In this document: positions 45,309-59,515 of the stretch, in pieces
Layout: the number at the start of each line of letters is the position of its first letter
Position numbering within the stretch: position 1 is the first letter of the stretch
Assembly: GCA_948567375.1 (NCBI GenBank)
Contig: OX419758.1
Coordinates: forward strand, 13,645,001 to 13,709,000
Length of the DNA stretch: 64,000 bases
From: Lunularia cruciata
Taxonomy: Eukaryota; Streptophyta; Marchantiopsida; Lunulariales; Lunulariaceae
Direction: 5' to 3'
Program-made: the position numbers and the translations under genes
Notes under the pieces: model-generated
Told to the model about the DNA's origin: nothing
What the model saw: the letters and a program-made list of their open reading frames with translations, nothing else
The model's database searches: none

Positions 45309-47820
45309 ATTGGTTCAAGAAGGGGAAAATGTCTTGAATCTCCTAATAGATATTGGTGTGGTTCAAATGAGTTACTAACACCTCACATATTCAAATTATT
45401 TCACAAAGGTGACCTTCAAACATATCATGTCATGGCAAGAACCAAGCATCCTTGTGTATAATAGCAAAAAAGATAAATGGTGAGCAATGCATTGGCACTT
45501 CCTAAAAACTAGAGATAGCACTTCCTAAAAAGCTACATATATCTGGAGAGCCAAATCTATCAATCACAACTCAAGAGCCTTTGCATAAAGTAGAACCTCT
45601 TCAAATACTAGAGATTCCTAAGAACCAAAGCTATGAATTACAACTCAAGTGCCTTTGCATAAGGTAGAACCTCTAAACACTAGTAAAATGAATTATATAT
45701 CACTTGTCCATTGATAGAATATGAGCCTTTTTATTGAAGTATATCTCTTTATTGATTTTAGGTCTATTGTGCTACTTGAAATAGTCTTACATCCACTAAG
45801 CCTACACTTTTGGGAAAGCTTTTCAATCCAAATACTTAAGAGATTCAATCTCTTTCTTCTCTATCTAACCATGCTACCTCTTTCCTCGTACTAGCTAAAA
45901 TAGTGATGATCACACTTTCAATGAAACATGTGGTAGAGCCAAAGCTAATACACTATAAATTGGTCCCTCGTACTATACATGCACCATTCCCATTGTGATC
46001 AAACCTATCAAGAGCTACTGCAAGCTAGATCTAGATTGCTTCCTCTTTGCCATTTTCTCCTTAAAACTTGATGATCTTACACAAGCTCAAACAAAGTATA
46101 AAAAGATACCACATCCATTCACAACAATTATCTGAAGGGACATGGATCTTAATTCCTGAATAGCATGGACACAAAATATGGAGCTCTTATGGAGCACTCT
46201 TAGTCAATCTTTTGAAGCTTTTAGGGTCAATGATCTAATACTACTCTATTCTAAAACTTCTTTATACTATATGATGGATATTTCTTCTCCACTCTAAGCC
46301 GGACATCATTATGGACATGGAAAATTATGATGTGTATTTGATGCTTCTTGACACTATAAGATAGATATCTCTTCTCCCCACTTGTGTGGACAATGATGCT
46401 CATTGCCACTCTAAGCTTGGAATCCTTTGCTCATGAATATTTTTCCTATTTTCCAATGGATCCTCAACATTCATCATTCATGCTTCTTTGCTCATCACAC
46501 TTTCCTATTAAACCTTCCACTGTCCTACTCTTGAGGCACTACGCATCTTTTTTTAAGTGTATTGTTCCTTGAGGCTCCTCTCTACACATGATTTTAAGTG
46601 TATTCTCCATCCTTTGATGCTCCTTTATGGGTTGATACTTTCCAACCCTCTAGTAATAAGGTGCTTTCCTATCTTCTAACTATCCTTCCCATCAGTGTAT
46701 TCTCAACATATACCCTCAATATTTGGTCCTCACTCTTTTTCTAATCTAGATCTCCCTGCAATTTTTAAATTAATAGATTTTATTTTATTTTTTCAATCAT
46801 TCAAATGAAAATCACAGAAGATGCTATCTTGAATTTTCTTTTTTCTTGTCATACTCAATAGATTCTCTTCCAGCACTCCCATTGTTTTTATTGTCAATTA
46901 CTCAAATATAATTCACACACAATCACAATGTTATCTTTACTTTTTCTTTTTCTTGGGACACTCGATAGCATCAAAATGTACATAGTCAATCATGACATTT
47001 CTCTCCATGTCCTTCTCTTACTTGAGCAAATAGCTTTTAATGTGGTTCTAGCTTTACCATGACTTCCTCATCTTTTGCTCAATAACACTTTTCTCACAAA
47101 CCTCTCTTTACCATGACTTCCTCAACTCTCTCCTCTCCTTTTCGCTTGCCCTCCAATGTTTTTCTTGCTCATTTGGCCCCCTCTTTACCTTCACTTCCTC
47201 AACTCTCTCCTCTCCCTTTTGCTCACCTTCTGATTTTTTTCTCCCATTTTTCCTCTTTCTAAACAAGAAGTAATCTATCACTCTCAATCCCTCCACTCCA
47301 TGGCCATGGGTCTCAAATTCAGCGCCTTGCCCTTGCGCTCTTGTGCACTTGCCAACAGGTCTCAAATTCCACCCCTTATGTGTCCAAATTCAACCTCTTG
47401 CCTTCCCTCGAAAGACGAGTAAAACAATATAAGCAATGATCTGCTTAAAAAACACTCGCCAAGGCATGCTCAAAACTCCTAGCAATTTCTACAGGGTGCG
47501 GAGAGATTTGTGCTTATATGAATCGAGAAAAAACTAGTTGCAACTTATCATTCAATAACACACACCAAAAATTTGGCTTGGATGTTATTTCCACAAAATT
47601 TGATAACTTATCGCATCCATTTCTTCTTGCAATCGACTATATCATGCTCACATCACGTGGCTTGCAATCCGAGAGATGGAGTACTATTCATTTGCGCTCA
47701 AAGTTGACTACTTCAAATTTGCTCGACTAAGAGATGTCCTCCCACTAAAAGAATTTGCCCGCACCTAGGGAAAAGCAAAACACTAATTAATTAGCAAAGG
47801 ACGAGTGATTATAACTAATA
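45309..47820. other. Unassigned spacer between E2 and GST copy 2
   Basis: No gene recognised. There are two copies of an about 50-bp unit near 45550-45605 and 45630-45680 (CACAACTCAAGAGCCTTTGC and variant), and a pyrimidine-rich stretch at 47060-47240 in which a CTTCCTCAACTCTCTCCTCT unit occurs twice. The only longer frame (47108-47365, minus) is the low-complexity complement of that stretch. Confidence 0.5.
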
Positions 47821-49237
47821 TGGCCACCCTAGACACAAAATTTTGAGGGTCACAATTTTCATTGAGTAATTTCACGGCAATGGGTACATAAACTTTTTGA
47901 GTACCCCGCCCTCTACCATAAATAATTTCTTGAGTACCCGTTAAATCTTTTATGGGGTTTTGACGGGGAGCCAAAAAGTCGTTATTGAAGCACCCTAGAG
48001 TGTAAGTATTTGAATATTACGGGAAATATCCATAGCCCTGTAAAATTTTATTGGTCACTCTTTTGGTGACCTATGAAACTTTATGGGGTTATGGGCAACC
48101 CTTACAATCTGTGGGAAAAGTTTCGCACAAAAAATTATTTAGTCCGTCCTACTTTTACGGGTATAGTAACTTAAACCCTCACACATCTTTTACAAGTTCT
48201 CATACAAAATTTACAGATTTTTAAATTTTTTTTTACGATACATAAAAATTGCATTTGAAACTCCCAATTGTCTTCCTCTACTCTCCACTCATCGGTCCAA
48301 TTTGTCTTCAATTGCTTCCTCCCTTACTATTATTGTGCTTCTCCGCATGTACCTTACAATTTTGTTCATGAGTTGGTGGCAAGTACCCTTGCGTGACATA
48401 TTGATACGAAAATATAAAATGTACCGATTTCACAAAGAAATATCGATATTGAGGAATGTGAGAAATGTTTGGATTTGAGAAATATGTACTGATCAAATCA
48501 CAAAGCGAGGCAGTGAAATTTGCTACTTGCTCAAGAGGCAAGAGTCATAAGCACAAGCAATTGGAGTGTCAAAATAGAATACATATCCATGTTTAAAATT
48601 CAAATTCAACCCGTCTTTGATTATTCTAATTAGAGTTAATAGGATATTCGTAACCTGTAAAAAGAACTACAGATCATGTTCGGAGGTGACCCATAGCTTC
48701 TTTTACGATTATGGCTTTTCACTCTCTAAAAACACAAACTTCCCCATGCGTTACATTTTAAAATCTGTCGAGAAAGAAGTTTTACAAAATCCTATGGATA
48801 TGCGTCAAATGATCCTCTGAAACCACCACTAGTGAAATAAAGAAATGTTACCCCTAGCCTCTACGGTGTAGTGACTGTTGCAGTACGACACTATACTTGC
48901 TCAAAATTTCGCCAGAAACTTCCTCGCACTTGAAATATGACTTGGTCAATGGCGAACCCCACCAGTTTGAGTTGACCGGTCCCAGACCGGACCTTAGGCA
49001 TTTTGCATGACTGGTACTCGCATTGTCTGCATTGGTATCTGTACCCGATCCTGACAAGAGCAGGTTTTTAAAATTTAACGATCTCGATAGACTGCCCACT
49101 CCCCGTGGATGAACAAGCGTGCTTCCACCAACTCCGAAAAACTAGAAGTTATGCAGTCTTAAATAGTCGGAATGCTCTTCTAGATGCGAGATTCTTGCTG
49201 ATTAGAGAAGGACAAGGGACGCAGGAACAGGAAAGGA

Positions 49238-49304
49238 GGAGGTCTTCCGTGGACGTTGGGAGGTCTTGGGAGGTCTTCCGTGGACGTGGGAGTGAGCTAT
49301 ATAG
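49238..49304 (+). promoter_or_regulatory. Core promoter of GST copy 2 with local duplication
   Basis: TATA box CTATATAG at 49297-49304, 136 bp before the start codon. Just upstream GGAGGTCTTCCGTGGACG occurs twice (49238 and 49270), with a partial GGGAGGTCTT between them; copy 1 has a single version near 1475-1497. Confidence 0.6.
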
Positions 49305-49439
49305 ATGGAGGGCGGGATGCTTGGGTGAGTCGAAAAGTCGGGAGTAAGCGAGTGCATTGTGAGGTTGAGAGACACAGGGGAAAGAATTAAGAGCTTGTAT
49401 CTGTTTTGACGTGTTTGTAAGCTGTGAAAGTTTTTCAAC

Positions 49440-51062
49440 ATGGGTATCAAGGTCTTTGGAGCTTCCATGTCCACCGCGACGAGGAATGTGTTGGCGGTGT
49501 TATACGAGAAGGAAGCCGAGCATGAATTCGTGATAGTGGATATGAAAAGTGCAGAACACAAGAAGCCTGAATTTTTGGCGATGAATCCTTTTGGGAAAGT
49601 GCCAGTTCTTCAGGATGGTGACATCACCATGTTCGGTACGTTTCTCTCCTTCTCAAAACAGTCAGTGCAAGGATTGAAGCCGGATAATTAGTCCATGTTG
49701 TGGTTCATGGCACTTACTTTATGCAGGCTTGAAAGCGAGAGTCAAGGATCATGATCGCAAATTTAGTCATCGACATCTGATGTTTCTGTAGGTGTCGCAT
49801 TTCTATCCATCGGTATGTTCTGTCGCTTTTCCAGGGGCACACCTCTTGGATAGGTTTGTCTCGCTCAATTCCCTGAGGAGCAAAACATGTAGAAAGATTC
49901 ACTCACTCAATTCGTCACCATAGAACACTCCGATTATTTCTGGAAATCATAGATCGGATCATCATAGAAATAATCGGAGTGTTCAGTTACCCCTGTTGTC
50001 AAACAAAGTCAAGCCTAACTCGACATATTTTTTTCTACGTGATTGTCGAAAGAGCCACTTCATGAGTTCTTGCATCGATACCTACCTCTGCAAAGTTCAC
50101 AGGCACAGTGCCTTACACTTACCCTTTTCAGAACAGTCAAACAGTACTTCTGGGGTGCCCAGAAGTACTTTTTGACCTCTATCTATCACTTCCTCCGGGT
50201 CCAGTATTTTGCACTAACTGCGGGAAGGCAAACAGTTATTGCATCTCCGATAGAGTCTACATGTCCTCCGTACATTTGTTGAGTGCCAAAGTGAGGACCT
50301 TATTCAGATGCAGTTGAGAATATCTGACACCTGGAGATGACAATATTTCTGTTGTTCCGCATCTTGTTGAATCCCACTACTCTGGAAGACAGAACAGACC
50401 ATAGCTGTTCCTTTCCCGGCGCTATCAGCGACCCAATAGGGCAATGTTTCGACATAGGTTTCACATGTTTGCTGAGGCGATCCAGAGGAAAATTGTCTTG
50501 TGTCTCAACCAGGACTCTCTGTGCGATCTCTCATAGAATCATGGGAGAGTTCAAGAAGTCTGAAGGCAGCGCAACTCATTAAAGCTTCGTCTGTGGTGTT
50601 TGCTTTAATGCAGAGTCCAGGGCGATATCCAGATACATCGCCAAGAAATTTGAAGGTCAAGGCACTCCTCTTCTAGGAACAACCCCCGCTGAGAGAGCTC
50701 TGGTCGAGCAATGGATAGAGGTGGAGAGCCAGAATTACTATCCTCCCTGTTCTGCTCTCAACAAGGAGCTGTTTATCAACAAGATTTTCTTTGGCACAGG
50801 ACCAGATGAGGCTATAGTGGCCACTAACGAAGCGAAGCTGGGTGCTGTCTTGGACATTTACGAGGCGCAGCTTTCGAAGACCAAGTACCTGGCCGGAGAT
50901 TTCTTCTCTCTTGCCGATCTTTGCCATTATGGTCACACTGAGTACTTAACAAAGAATAGCGGAAAAGCTGATCTTTTTACCAGCAGGAAGCATGTGGGAG
51001 CTTGGTGGCAGGACATCTCTTCTAGACCCTCATGGAAGAAGGCCATATCACACCCAATGTAG
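49440..51062 (+). CDS. Phi-class glutathione S-transferase, copy 2 (two exons)
   Basis: Exon 1 is 49440-49635, the intron 49636-50613 (GT...AG, phase 1) and exon 2 50614-51062; 214 residues, same architecture as copy 1. Catalytic Ser11, His40-Lys41, the NPFGKVP loop and Glu66-Ser67 are all present. Five substitutions relative to copy 1 lie in exon 1 (T9S, A31V, L35M, T37S, G38A), some close to the glutathione site, and one in exon 2 (Tyr to Phe in the GDFYSLADL block). Both copies look functional, so this is a young tandem pair; differences in expression cannot be judged, though the promoters differ by a small duplication. Confidence 0.93.
49924..49983 (+). repeat. Perfect 18-bp inverted repeat in the GST copy 2 intron
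   Basis: Identical stem and loop to 2135-2194, at the same place in the intron. Arms 49924-49941 and 49966-49983. Confidence 0.8.
50143..50169 (+). repeat. 12-bp perfect hairpin in the GST copy 2 intron
   Basis: AGTACTTCTGGG (50143-50154), a 3-nt loop and CCCAGAAGTACT (50158-50169). Copy 1 keeps only a degraded right arm near 2340-2356, having lost about 26 bp. Confidence 0.7.
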
Positions 51063-53785
51063 TGACATTGCCGTGTACTATGTCTACATATGAAACGTGA
51101 GCATTGGAGAACATGGATTCCTGTTACTGAACAGTGAGTTCGATTGCAGTTACTATGAGAGGAAAATGAGGTACTTCACTTCGTCGTCGCTGATGTAAGA
51201 CCCTGGCTGGGATTTCAACCATGTTCTTGAGATTTGGAAAATAGGAGTATTATTCTTCTGACTAAGAAGATGGAGGAAGAACTTTTAAGTGACCTTCTTG
51301 TGGAATTCTGGAATTAGTTTCCCCCAAGATAAATGGCTGCTTTTCACAACGGAAATGGTAAATTGAACCAAGTTTTATGTACTCGATGAAATATGACTGT
51401 GAACTGCTTGACACAATGACCTCGGGAGTCAATCTCTAAGAACAGCATACTTATGTGTTCATTTCCGGAAGTAGATCTGGTACATAAATTAGTCAAACTT
51501 AGTCTGGGGTCGTGGATCGGGATCGGGATCACCGCCACATATGAATAATTAACCGAACCAAATTTGTACTCGGAGCGAAACAAACGTATAAAGCTCTGCG
51601 GATTGTGGTAAATCTAAACCACATATATCTACTTGGTAAGGTAGACTACAACAAAATGCCACGAGTGTGGAACTACATTGAACTGTAAACTAGGATCCTG
51701 CTCTCGTGACACTATCATCAAAACCAGGTGTTTCGTTCATCATGTGGTCATCGTACTCCTTACGGTGGTGTTGGACTATGTGTTTGTCTTGTGTGTATTG
51801 AGTTTAACATGAGATAGCATCGAGTAAGATAGCCTGGTGATCTGAGGTTAGAATGACAAGAGGCAGATGGGAGCTCTTACTTAGACCGATGTTCCTACTT
51901 TTAAAGCCTATGCTCCCTGTTGAATGCATTCACATGCTTTTCTACAGATTGAGTTGGACATTCCCGCACGGTACGAGAACGAAAGCTCTGAGGTGGAGAG
52001 ACTAACTTTTCTTATACATATGGAGTGCTTTTTCGATGATTAAAAGGGGAAAAGGCGACCGCGTAAAAGATTAAAAGTTGGTTACAGTTTCTTCGAGGTT
52101 AAAAGTATAGTCTTGATTATAAATTGTGAAAATGGATCCCATTTGGGCATAAAAGGAAAGATCTATAAAGAAATATAACTTGAAGAAGCTCCTAATTATG
52201 CGTTCTCTTGATCGGATCATGTTAAAGAGAGACGGATGTGGAGAACAATGGAGGGTGACTCTACTCTTTTATTGGTAAAAGAATTTGGCCCATTTAGAAT
52301 TTTGGAGACAAACGTAATTATAAAATAAGAAAGATCAATCATTAAATTTTCAATAAAAGATTTAATTTCTCAACACGGCATGAATATTACCAATTTAATT
52401 TGTAGGACGAGGTAAACTTAAAACTAAATTTATGAAAATGATTATTTTATACTTTTAAACAAGAAAACCTCTGGATAGTAATCCATGGGTGATGAAAATG
52501 CTATGTAGACAATTATCAAATATAGAATTGTAGTAATGAAAATGTTGGTATCTAATTCTCATTAGCCTTCGCATAAATAGCTGGGAAATATTCATGGAGG
52601 AAATCAAAGTCAATCTACAACGACCCGTAAACATTCAAGATAATCGTAATACAAGCAAAGTTACTTCAGATCATAAATACACACAACAAGCATGCATACA
52701 AATCATAAACTACTGTTAGATACTATTCATTTAAAGAAAATGCATGGTAAAAGCGAAGAAGAGAGGAGTAACTTCCACTCTGTGATATTAAATTAAAATG
52801 CTTATTCAGTAATGAAATTTCTTATTCGTTTGGATAATAATTTACATACAACATCATCAATATGCTCAAATAAAAGAAGAATAAAACCTTATTAAACTAA
52901 AACTATATAAAAACAAAAAACAAGTATCAATAGAAATTTTAAACCTTAAGTCTTTTACTTTGAAATTTTTAGAGAATACAATTAAATTTTACATTTTACA
53001 TAAATTAAATTTACAAGTACAAATTAAATTTTTATTTTATTTTCTATCAAGGATAATTTAGTATATGTGCACCATGATCTTATTAGTTATTAGGCTTGAT
53101 TACAGAAAGTTCATAATATTTCAATTGCAATCCATTTTGAGCATATAGGGCTAATCATCTTCTCCAACTTCCATTATGGTAGCAAATGTGAGTCAAGATG
53201 TTATGTATTTACTTATTCTTATGCAATTTATCAAATAAATACTCACAATGCATAGGGTGTCTAAGTCCATCATTGGTCTCTAATAATTACTACTCATGCT
53301 TTGACCACACCATATCTCATCTTACAATTGCTCAAAGCTACATTGTAACTACATACATAAATATCTCACATTTGTTGATATTGAGTAAGGAAGTAAGATA
53401 GATAAAGATTACAGTCATTCCAATATTAAAGTTCTATTCCAAGAATGTTATTCTACTGTTTATAAAATTATAAACTTTAGTCATAATTTTCTACACCTTG
53501 TAATACTCAAGTTTGCAGCTAGAAATAAATTGGATTGGTTCTTCTCCAATAATCAAATTCGTCTCTCTTATAGTTTATTTTCAATTATGATGTCTTTTAT
53601 ATTTCAAAATTAAAACCCTTTATTGTCAACTTATCCTCTTTTCTTGACCAAATATAACCTACTCAACTTGCATCCTATATGAGTAATATGATTAGTTTAA
53701 AGTTGATCTAATCCTTGGGTAGCATATGGTTAACATAGTTTTCATAAATACATGGAGTACAAAGTTATTTAATTAATAGACTTCA

Positions 53786-56700
53786 GCATGCACAACAATA
53801 GTTCTTTCATTGTCTTCACAATATTCATTGCACTACCCAATAGTTCCAAATAGGAGCAGCTTATGTGATTATAAGGATATTGACTAGCAAAAGGGAAATG
53901 TTTACCAATCTCACCTCTATGTGTCACTTAAATAGTAGTTTAATATAATTTTACCATACAATTCACTAAGAAAACTGAAAATACTGTTTAAATTATATTA
54001 TAAGTTTTATTCAATTATATTTAAATGTTATATTTGAATCTTTTAAGATACCAAGTAGTCTAATAATGTAATCAAGAACCTTATTATAATTCTGGATTCG
54101 AAAGTGTAAGAGTGATACTTATGAACTAAAAAACAATACATCTTTGCAAACTTCAAGGTTATAATTATATTTATTTCTCTTCTCATTACATCTCTTCTCT
54201 CATTGCCTTCTTACTTATTTTCTTTGATTTTAATCTTTGGTGTAGTATATCAAAACTTCATCAAAATATCATTTTTCTTTTCTATTTACACGTCCACCAG
54301 TTGCATAAATATCTTGAAGTATCGTGTAAAATTTACAAAATAATTTTTAAAAATATACAAAACTTTGCAATTGATAAAGTCAAGTCTTCTTTATAACTTT
54401 TACAAAATAATGAATCTTATGTTTATACTCAAAAGAAAAAGAAAATTTAGTATCTTTACGATCGCTTCAAGTAAATCAGTTAACTTTATCAATATTGTAA
54501 TAGATCAATGTGCTGAATAAGAGTTTTAGGAGAGAGTTTTCAAGAGGCAATAATTTTTTTAATAAGTACATGTATATTAAAATTTCAATAGCCATTTAGT
54601 AGAATTATTAATAATAATTATGTTCTTTCTAAAATTCTAATTAACTTTCTATCATAAAGAGAAATAGTATAAGTAAATAAAAAAGCAACCAAATAATAAA
54701 AATATAAATACTGACATTGATAATAGAAATTCATTGCTTCTCAATATATTTGTAACAAAGTATACATATAGTAATCTGTATCAATTATAAATTTTCATTC
54801 AATGATCACAAGGTAAATAAACAATAAGTATATAAAAAACATCAAGAAGTGACTAGATTTTACAAACATATTTAATTTATAAAATTAATTTTAATTTCTC
54901 ATTATTGAATAAATTTAAGAGTTCTGACTGACATAATTATTTCAACTAATGTAATCAATTTTATTATTTTTAAATATTAAACATAAACCTACTAGTAATA
55001 CACCTACTTTTAGTAAAAATTATCATTTAAAATACTAATTATTTATCATTCAACATGAAGTTATCAACAAAATAGAATCCATACCTTATTTAAGTAAAAA
55101 TTACTCCCTCTAAAATGTAAAATAAAAGGACAATAAAATTAGTCACTAAATATAAGCAAAAAATTACAAAGAAAATTCTAAAATATTAAAGATCTCACGA
55201 ATTTTTATCGTGTAAGTCTTTAACTCGAAATTCAAATTCCAGTCTGATTTAAAATTAAAAATTAACAATGTCTTTGCTATAATTTCCGCCTACTTCCTTG
55301 GCACTTTCAAAGCACTGAAAGGACCTAATCTGTTGTGGGGGCCGATAAGGGCAGACTATATTACTTATACTGATAATTATTATATGTTTTTGTAGAAACT
55401 AAGTTTATATTATTTTGCAGTAAACATATATTCCTTTGAAAGTTCTTATTCTCCAATAAGAAATCCAACCTTTTAATTAATCCCTCTTGCAAACTATAAC
55501 CCTTGCTAAGGAGGTTACAACAAAATTATAGTGAAATGTCTCTGAATTTCGCTACTCACTTAGAACCTTTATTAAATGTTAAGCAAAATCTGTTGTTAAA
55601 TTTTTCCTTTTGTTAAAGGTTAATTCAACTAAAGTATCTTTAGAAGTTAGTATATTTATTGAGATTTTATCAATCATCCTACTTCAATATGGCATATCTT
55701 GAATGGAAGACTTTGAAAACGAGCTTACTTTGATAAACAAGAAATAATTAACTATTTCTTTAACAGGTACAAAGTATGTTTAATCAAAGTGTTTCATACA
55801 GATTGTAATGAATTAGATTATTTTACACTAATAAATTAGATATATCTAGGTAATTCAATATACTCATTATCTAAAGTAAGCTAAAGTAAAGCAAAAGTGA
55901 CATATCTTATTTCATTTGCTTAGTATGGTAAGCTCTTGCATATTTTTTAACAAACTTTCACAATAATCTTTGATAAATGTCAAACATATCCATAACCCCA
56001 TATAACTCCAAAGCTAGAGGAATAAAAGATGATCTTGAATTTTTGGTTGTTGTTGCTCTATTTATTGCATATCCAAGAGGATGGATAATCACAAATCCAA
56101 GAAGATGGATAATCAACCCCTCCGGAATTGCATCAAGTTTTGCATGGGATTTCTAAGCACAAGGTTTGCTATTGAAACATGATTATCTTTGTCTATATGC
56201 AAGTCTACCTCTAAGTCATATTGTCTACAAGTCATACCAATGGTAATCAACCTCCAAAATCACATCAAGTATGGAATCTAGGCACAAGGTCTACTAACAT
56301 AACTTGATTATCTTGGACCAATCTTGACTTAACGTTACTCTAAGTTGTCTAGAAGGCATACAAACATTCTATCTACTCTCTTGTACTACAAACTCTCTAG
56401 TAAAGACCACATTAGTAATGACATTGTGTGTAGTAATCTTTGTACTCAAAAATGCTATAGTTCATATGGATCCTTACTTCCAAAAGATAATGCAACACTT
56501 ACAAGGGAGTAATAAAGATCTAGAATGATATTTCAAACCTAGTAGAACCTCGTTGATAAAGAGAAAGCATCTTATGTTGGTCAAGATTTTTTATAGAAGT
56601 GAACTTGGATCCAAAAGCTTGCACCCTTGCTAGAGTAAGAGTAATGATGTGCACCATTGGTACAAAGATTACTTGTCTCAGCTAGAAAAGAATAAAGGAT

Positions 56701-57620
56701 TAAAACTATTACATCATCAAGGAAGATTAAAAACCTCTAGTCTAATCAAAAGGCAAAGAAGCAAATGATAGAATATCTTTCTATGCCTTGAGGGATAAAT
56801 AGTCTATTTTCTACCATAATAATATAAGGAAGAAAGGACTCTACAAAAAAATTCAAGGATTGTACAATCAAAAATCATGAATATTTTCAACATCCACCTA
56901 AAATATAGCCTAGTTAAGATAGTTATCTAAGAGTGCTCTTATGCAAGAGATACAACCTCACAACTTCCAATTGTAGCAATAAATTCATTTGGACAAAAAC
57001 ATAATGATATGATTAAAGGATGTAGTAAGACCTCTTGTATAACAACAGATCTAGAATCCCTTGTATCTTTTTCATTTACAATAATTTTATTAGTATCTAT
57101 CACTTGATTAACTAACAAAGAAAGCTACCTTTGTACTACAATTGTAACAATTATAACCAAAAACAACTCTATTAAACCACTAGAGGTGTCATTAGCTTAC
57201 AAATAAACTCAAAGATGCTCATAAGACATTTTTTAAGAGAGGTATGGGTTGAGTACAAAAAAGAAAGCCAATCTACTAAGAAAGATAACCTAGTAAGACA
57301 TATAGGTCCCTCTAGTTTTTATTCCGAGACCTCTAATAATCTCACTTTTTGTTTTAGAGGATATAATAAGTATATAGAAAAATACTCTTGTAATGGAACT
57401 AGTCATAACAAAAAAGTGTAAGGCTTAGAAAGCATTATTATACTCCTGAACTTGGTCTAAGATCCTATATTATCATAATAGAGTAGATATATATTATCTT
57501 ATGACTAAAATTATCTCTTATAAATATAGCTCATTTTGGACCACTCTTGCTCTTGTAAGGCAATCCACTCCCACTTTTGGAGATTGGTTCAGAATCTCCA
57601 AAATCTACCAATTACCTTAT
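53786..57620. other. AT-rich spacer, no gene recognised
   Basis: Very AT-rich DNA without a credible reading frame. Around 56000-57450 the base composition is less extreme and short frames exist (for example 57215-57421), but none shows a motif that I recognise. Confidence 0.5.
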
Positions 57621-57721
57621 GATACCCAACATGTCTTCCCTTAGTATAATGGATACATGATTGTAGAAGTAAGTAACAGGAAAAATACTAATTCATCCAC
57701 GAGATTGATCATGTACGAATG

Positions 57722-58015
57722 AATTAAGTGGTAAGTAAAAAGCTTGTCTAGTGTCATTAAGAGTGTTGGAGTGGAGCTTGAGGAATAAGCGTTGATAAGG
57801 AAAAGTAGTATCAAATAAATAACCTCAAGATGCAACTTTCGTAAAAACACAATTGCTCTGATTGATCATAAAAAAATCAATTAAGTGGTAAGTAAAAAGC
57901 TTGTCTAGTGTCATTATAGAGTGTTGGAGGGAACTTGTGGAATAAGCATGGATAAGCAAAAGTAGTATCAAATAATCTCAAGATGCAACTTTTGTAAAAC
58001 ACAATTTCTCTCATT
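57722..58015. repeat. Tandem direct repeat, about 157-bp unit, two copies
   Basis: AATTAAGTGGTAAGTAAAAA begins each unit (57722 and 57879); both contain GCTTGTCTAGTGTCATTA and end in an ACACAATT-CTCT block. Copies differ by a few substitutions and small indels. Confidence 0.85.
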
Positions 58016-59506
58016 ACATAATTAGTATACCAAGAAGAAAGGTCAATAATAAGATCCATATAACATAGGTAATCCTATATATCAGATATCCCAATGTAAC
58101 TGCAAATCCCACATATGCATCCCAATCACAAGCCGACATGGTCTTCTTCCATCTATGATATACCACCATTGCATGATGTGGCAGAGCATTCTATATATCC
58201 CATTGGAGGAAGAAAGGCATTGCTTATATGAGGTATTCCATCTTGTACCTTCCAAACTTACAAAACCACAATCCATTAACACACCTTATAACATGAGGAA
58301 ATGCTAACTATAGGGATAATCAAAACTATTAATACTTATAACTTTCACTTTCTACCTCTATAATTTCAAACTAGATTTAGATAGAAAATATGTAAAAAAC
58401 AACAAGTAACTAGAAGTAAGAACTAACTCATCATTCCAGTATATAAATTTTACTTAAAACTCTAAGAACTCCGAATACATTCCTATCTAATCGAGCAGTT
58501 ATATCTTACTCCATACTTCTTCAATTTGGATAACAATAAAATAACAATCACACATCAAAGAGAATCAATATTCACTTATAATTCATAAATTATAAGTTAA
58601 TAGGCCCTCAAATGTAGCGGTTTTTCTCTCTCTATTCTCTCAAGCCGGAAGATATACGATTGTATTTGAAGAGCATCTACATCGTGGTAGGTAAAGAGCG
58701 TGAATGCAAGAATGAGATTTGACGCAATTCAGACTTGTAAAGTGGAACAATGGTCACTAGACCGGAAGCAGTGATTAGACTTTTCGAAATGAATCGTAAA
58801 AGTAATGAGCAGAAAATATAGTGAAAACATTTATGCTAGGTTATAAAGCACAGGTTATATGCTACTTTAAATACGTAGAGAACGTTCATAAGCAAATCCC
58901 CTTCTTTTTCTAAATCGGAGCTTAGCTCCATTTACCGCCTATGTCATCTTTGTTCTTGTTATTATGTGAGTCGCCTTTTCTCTAGGAAACATGCCAACGA
59001 GCATAAACATGGCTAGCCCTGATAAGCAGGATTCTTTGGGTTGGATGACTGTGATATATTTTGTATGTGTAAAGTGTGTTACCTATATGTGTGTGTGTAG
59101 TATGAATGATATGCAATGACGGGGTTAGTGTAAAATGGGGCTAAGCTCCATTTTACCTTTTTTCTGTCTCACCCTTGTACGGCTTGATGGGGGCCTTCCC
59201 ATCCTTCGTGTTTCTACGCGGTTGCCATTCCCGGTTAGTGTAGGATATGTTCACGTGTATTACGTACATGCATATAGCAAAATGCGGCGTGCCCATTTGG
59301 TGTACGCTGTATATGCACCTGATAATGGAGGGACAAGGCATGCAATTTTGCAGCATAAAAGAAATATCTAGCGTATGTATCATGCTAAGGTGATCCTCAT
59401 GCATGCTACACCATGACATGAGAATGTATATGTCAAAAGTTGACAGGAGTATCATGCATAACATATAAGTATAAAAATGGCATTAATACTCTTGGTATGT
59501 CGCTTA
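58016..59506. other. Spacer, no gene recognised
   Basis: Short frames only. A GTGTGTGT run occurs near 59090. No coding or mobile-element signature seen. Confidence 0.4.
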
Positions 59507-59515
59507 TGATCATTT

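Larger units (their letters stand above)
47821..53785. repeat. GST-containing duplicated segment, copy 2
   Basis: Homologous to 1-6464 in the same orientation. It lacks the solo LTR of copy 1 (empty site at 53587-53590) and the about 85-bp block near 190-275. Homology ends near 53785 with TTATTTAATTAA. Outside the GST gene no coding sequence is recognised. Confidence 0.85.

Noticed and set aside
47108-47365. Lys/Glu-rich minus-strand frame
   Set aside because: It is the complement of a CTCCTC-rich low-complexity tract; composition alone produces the apparent protein.
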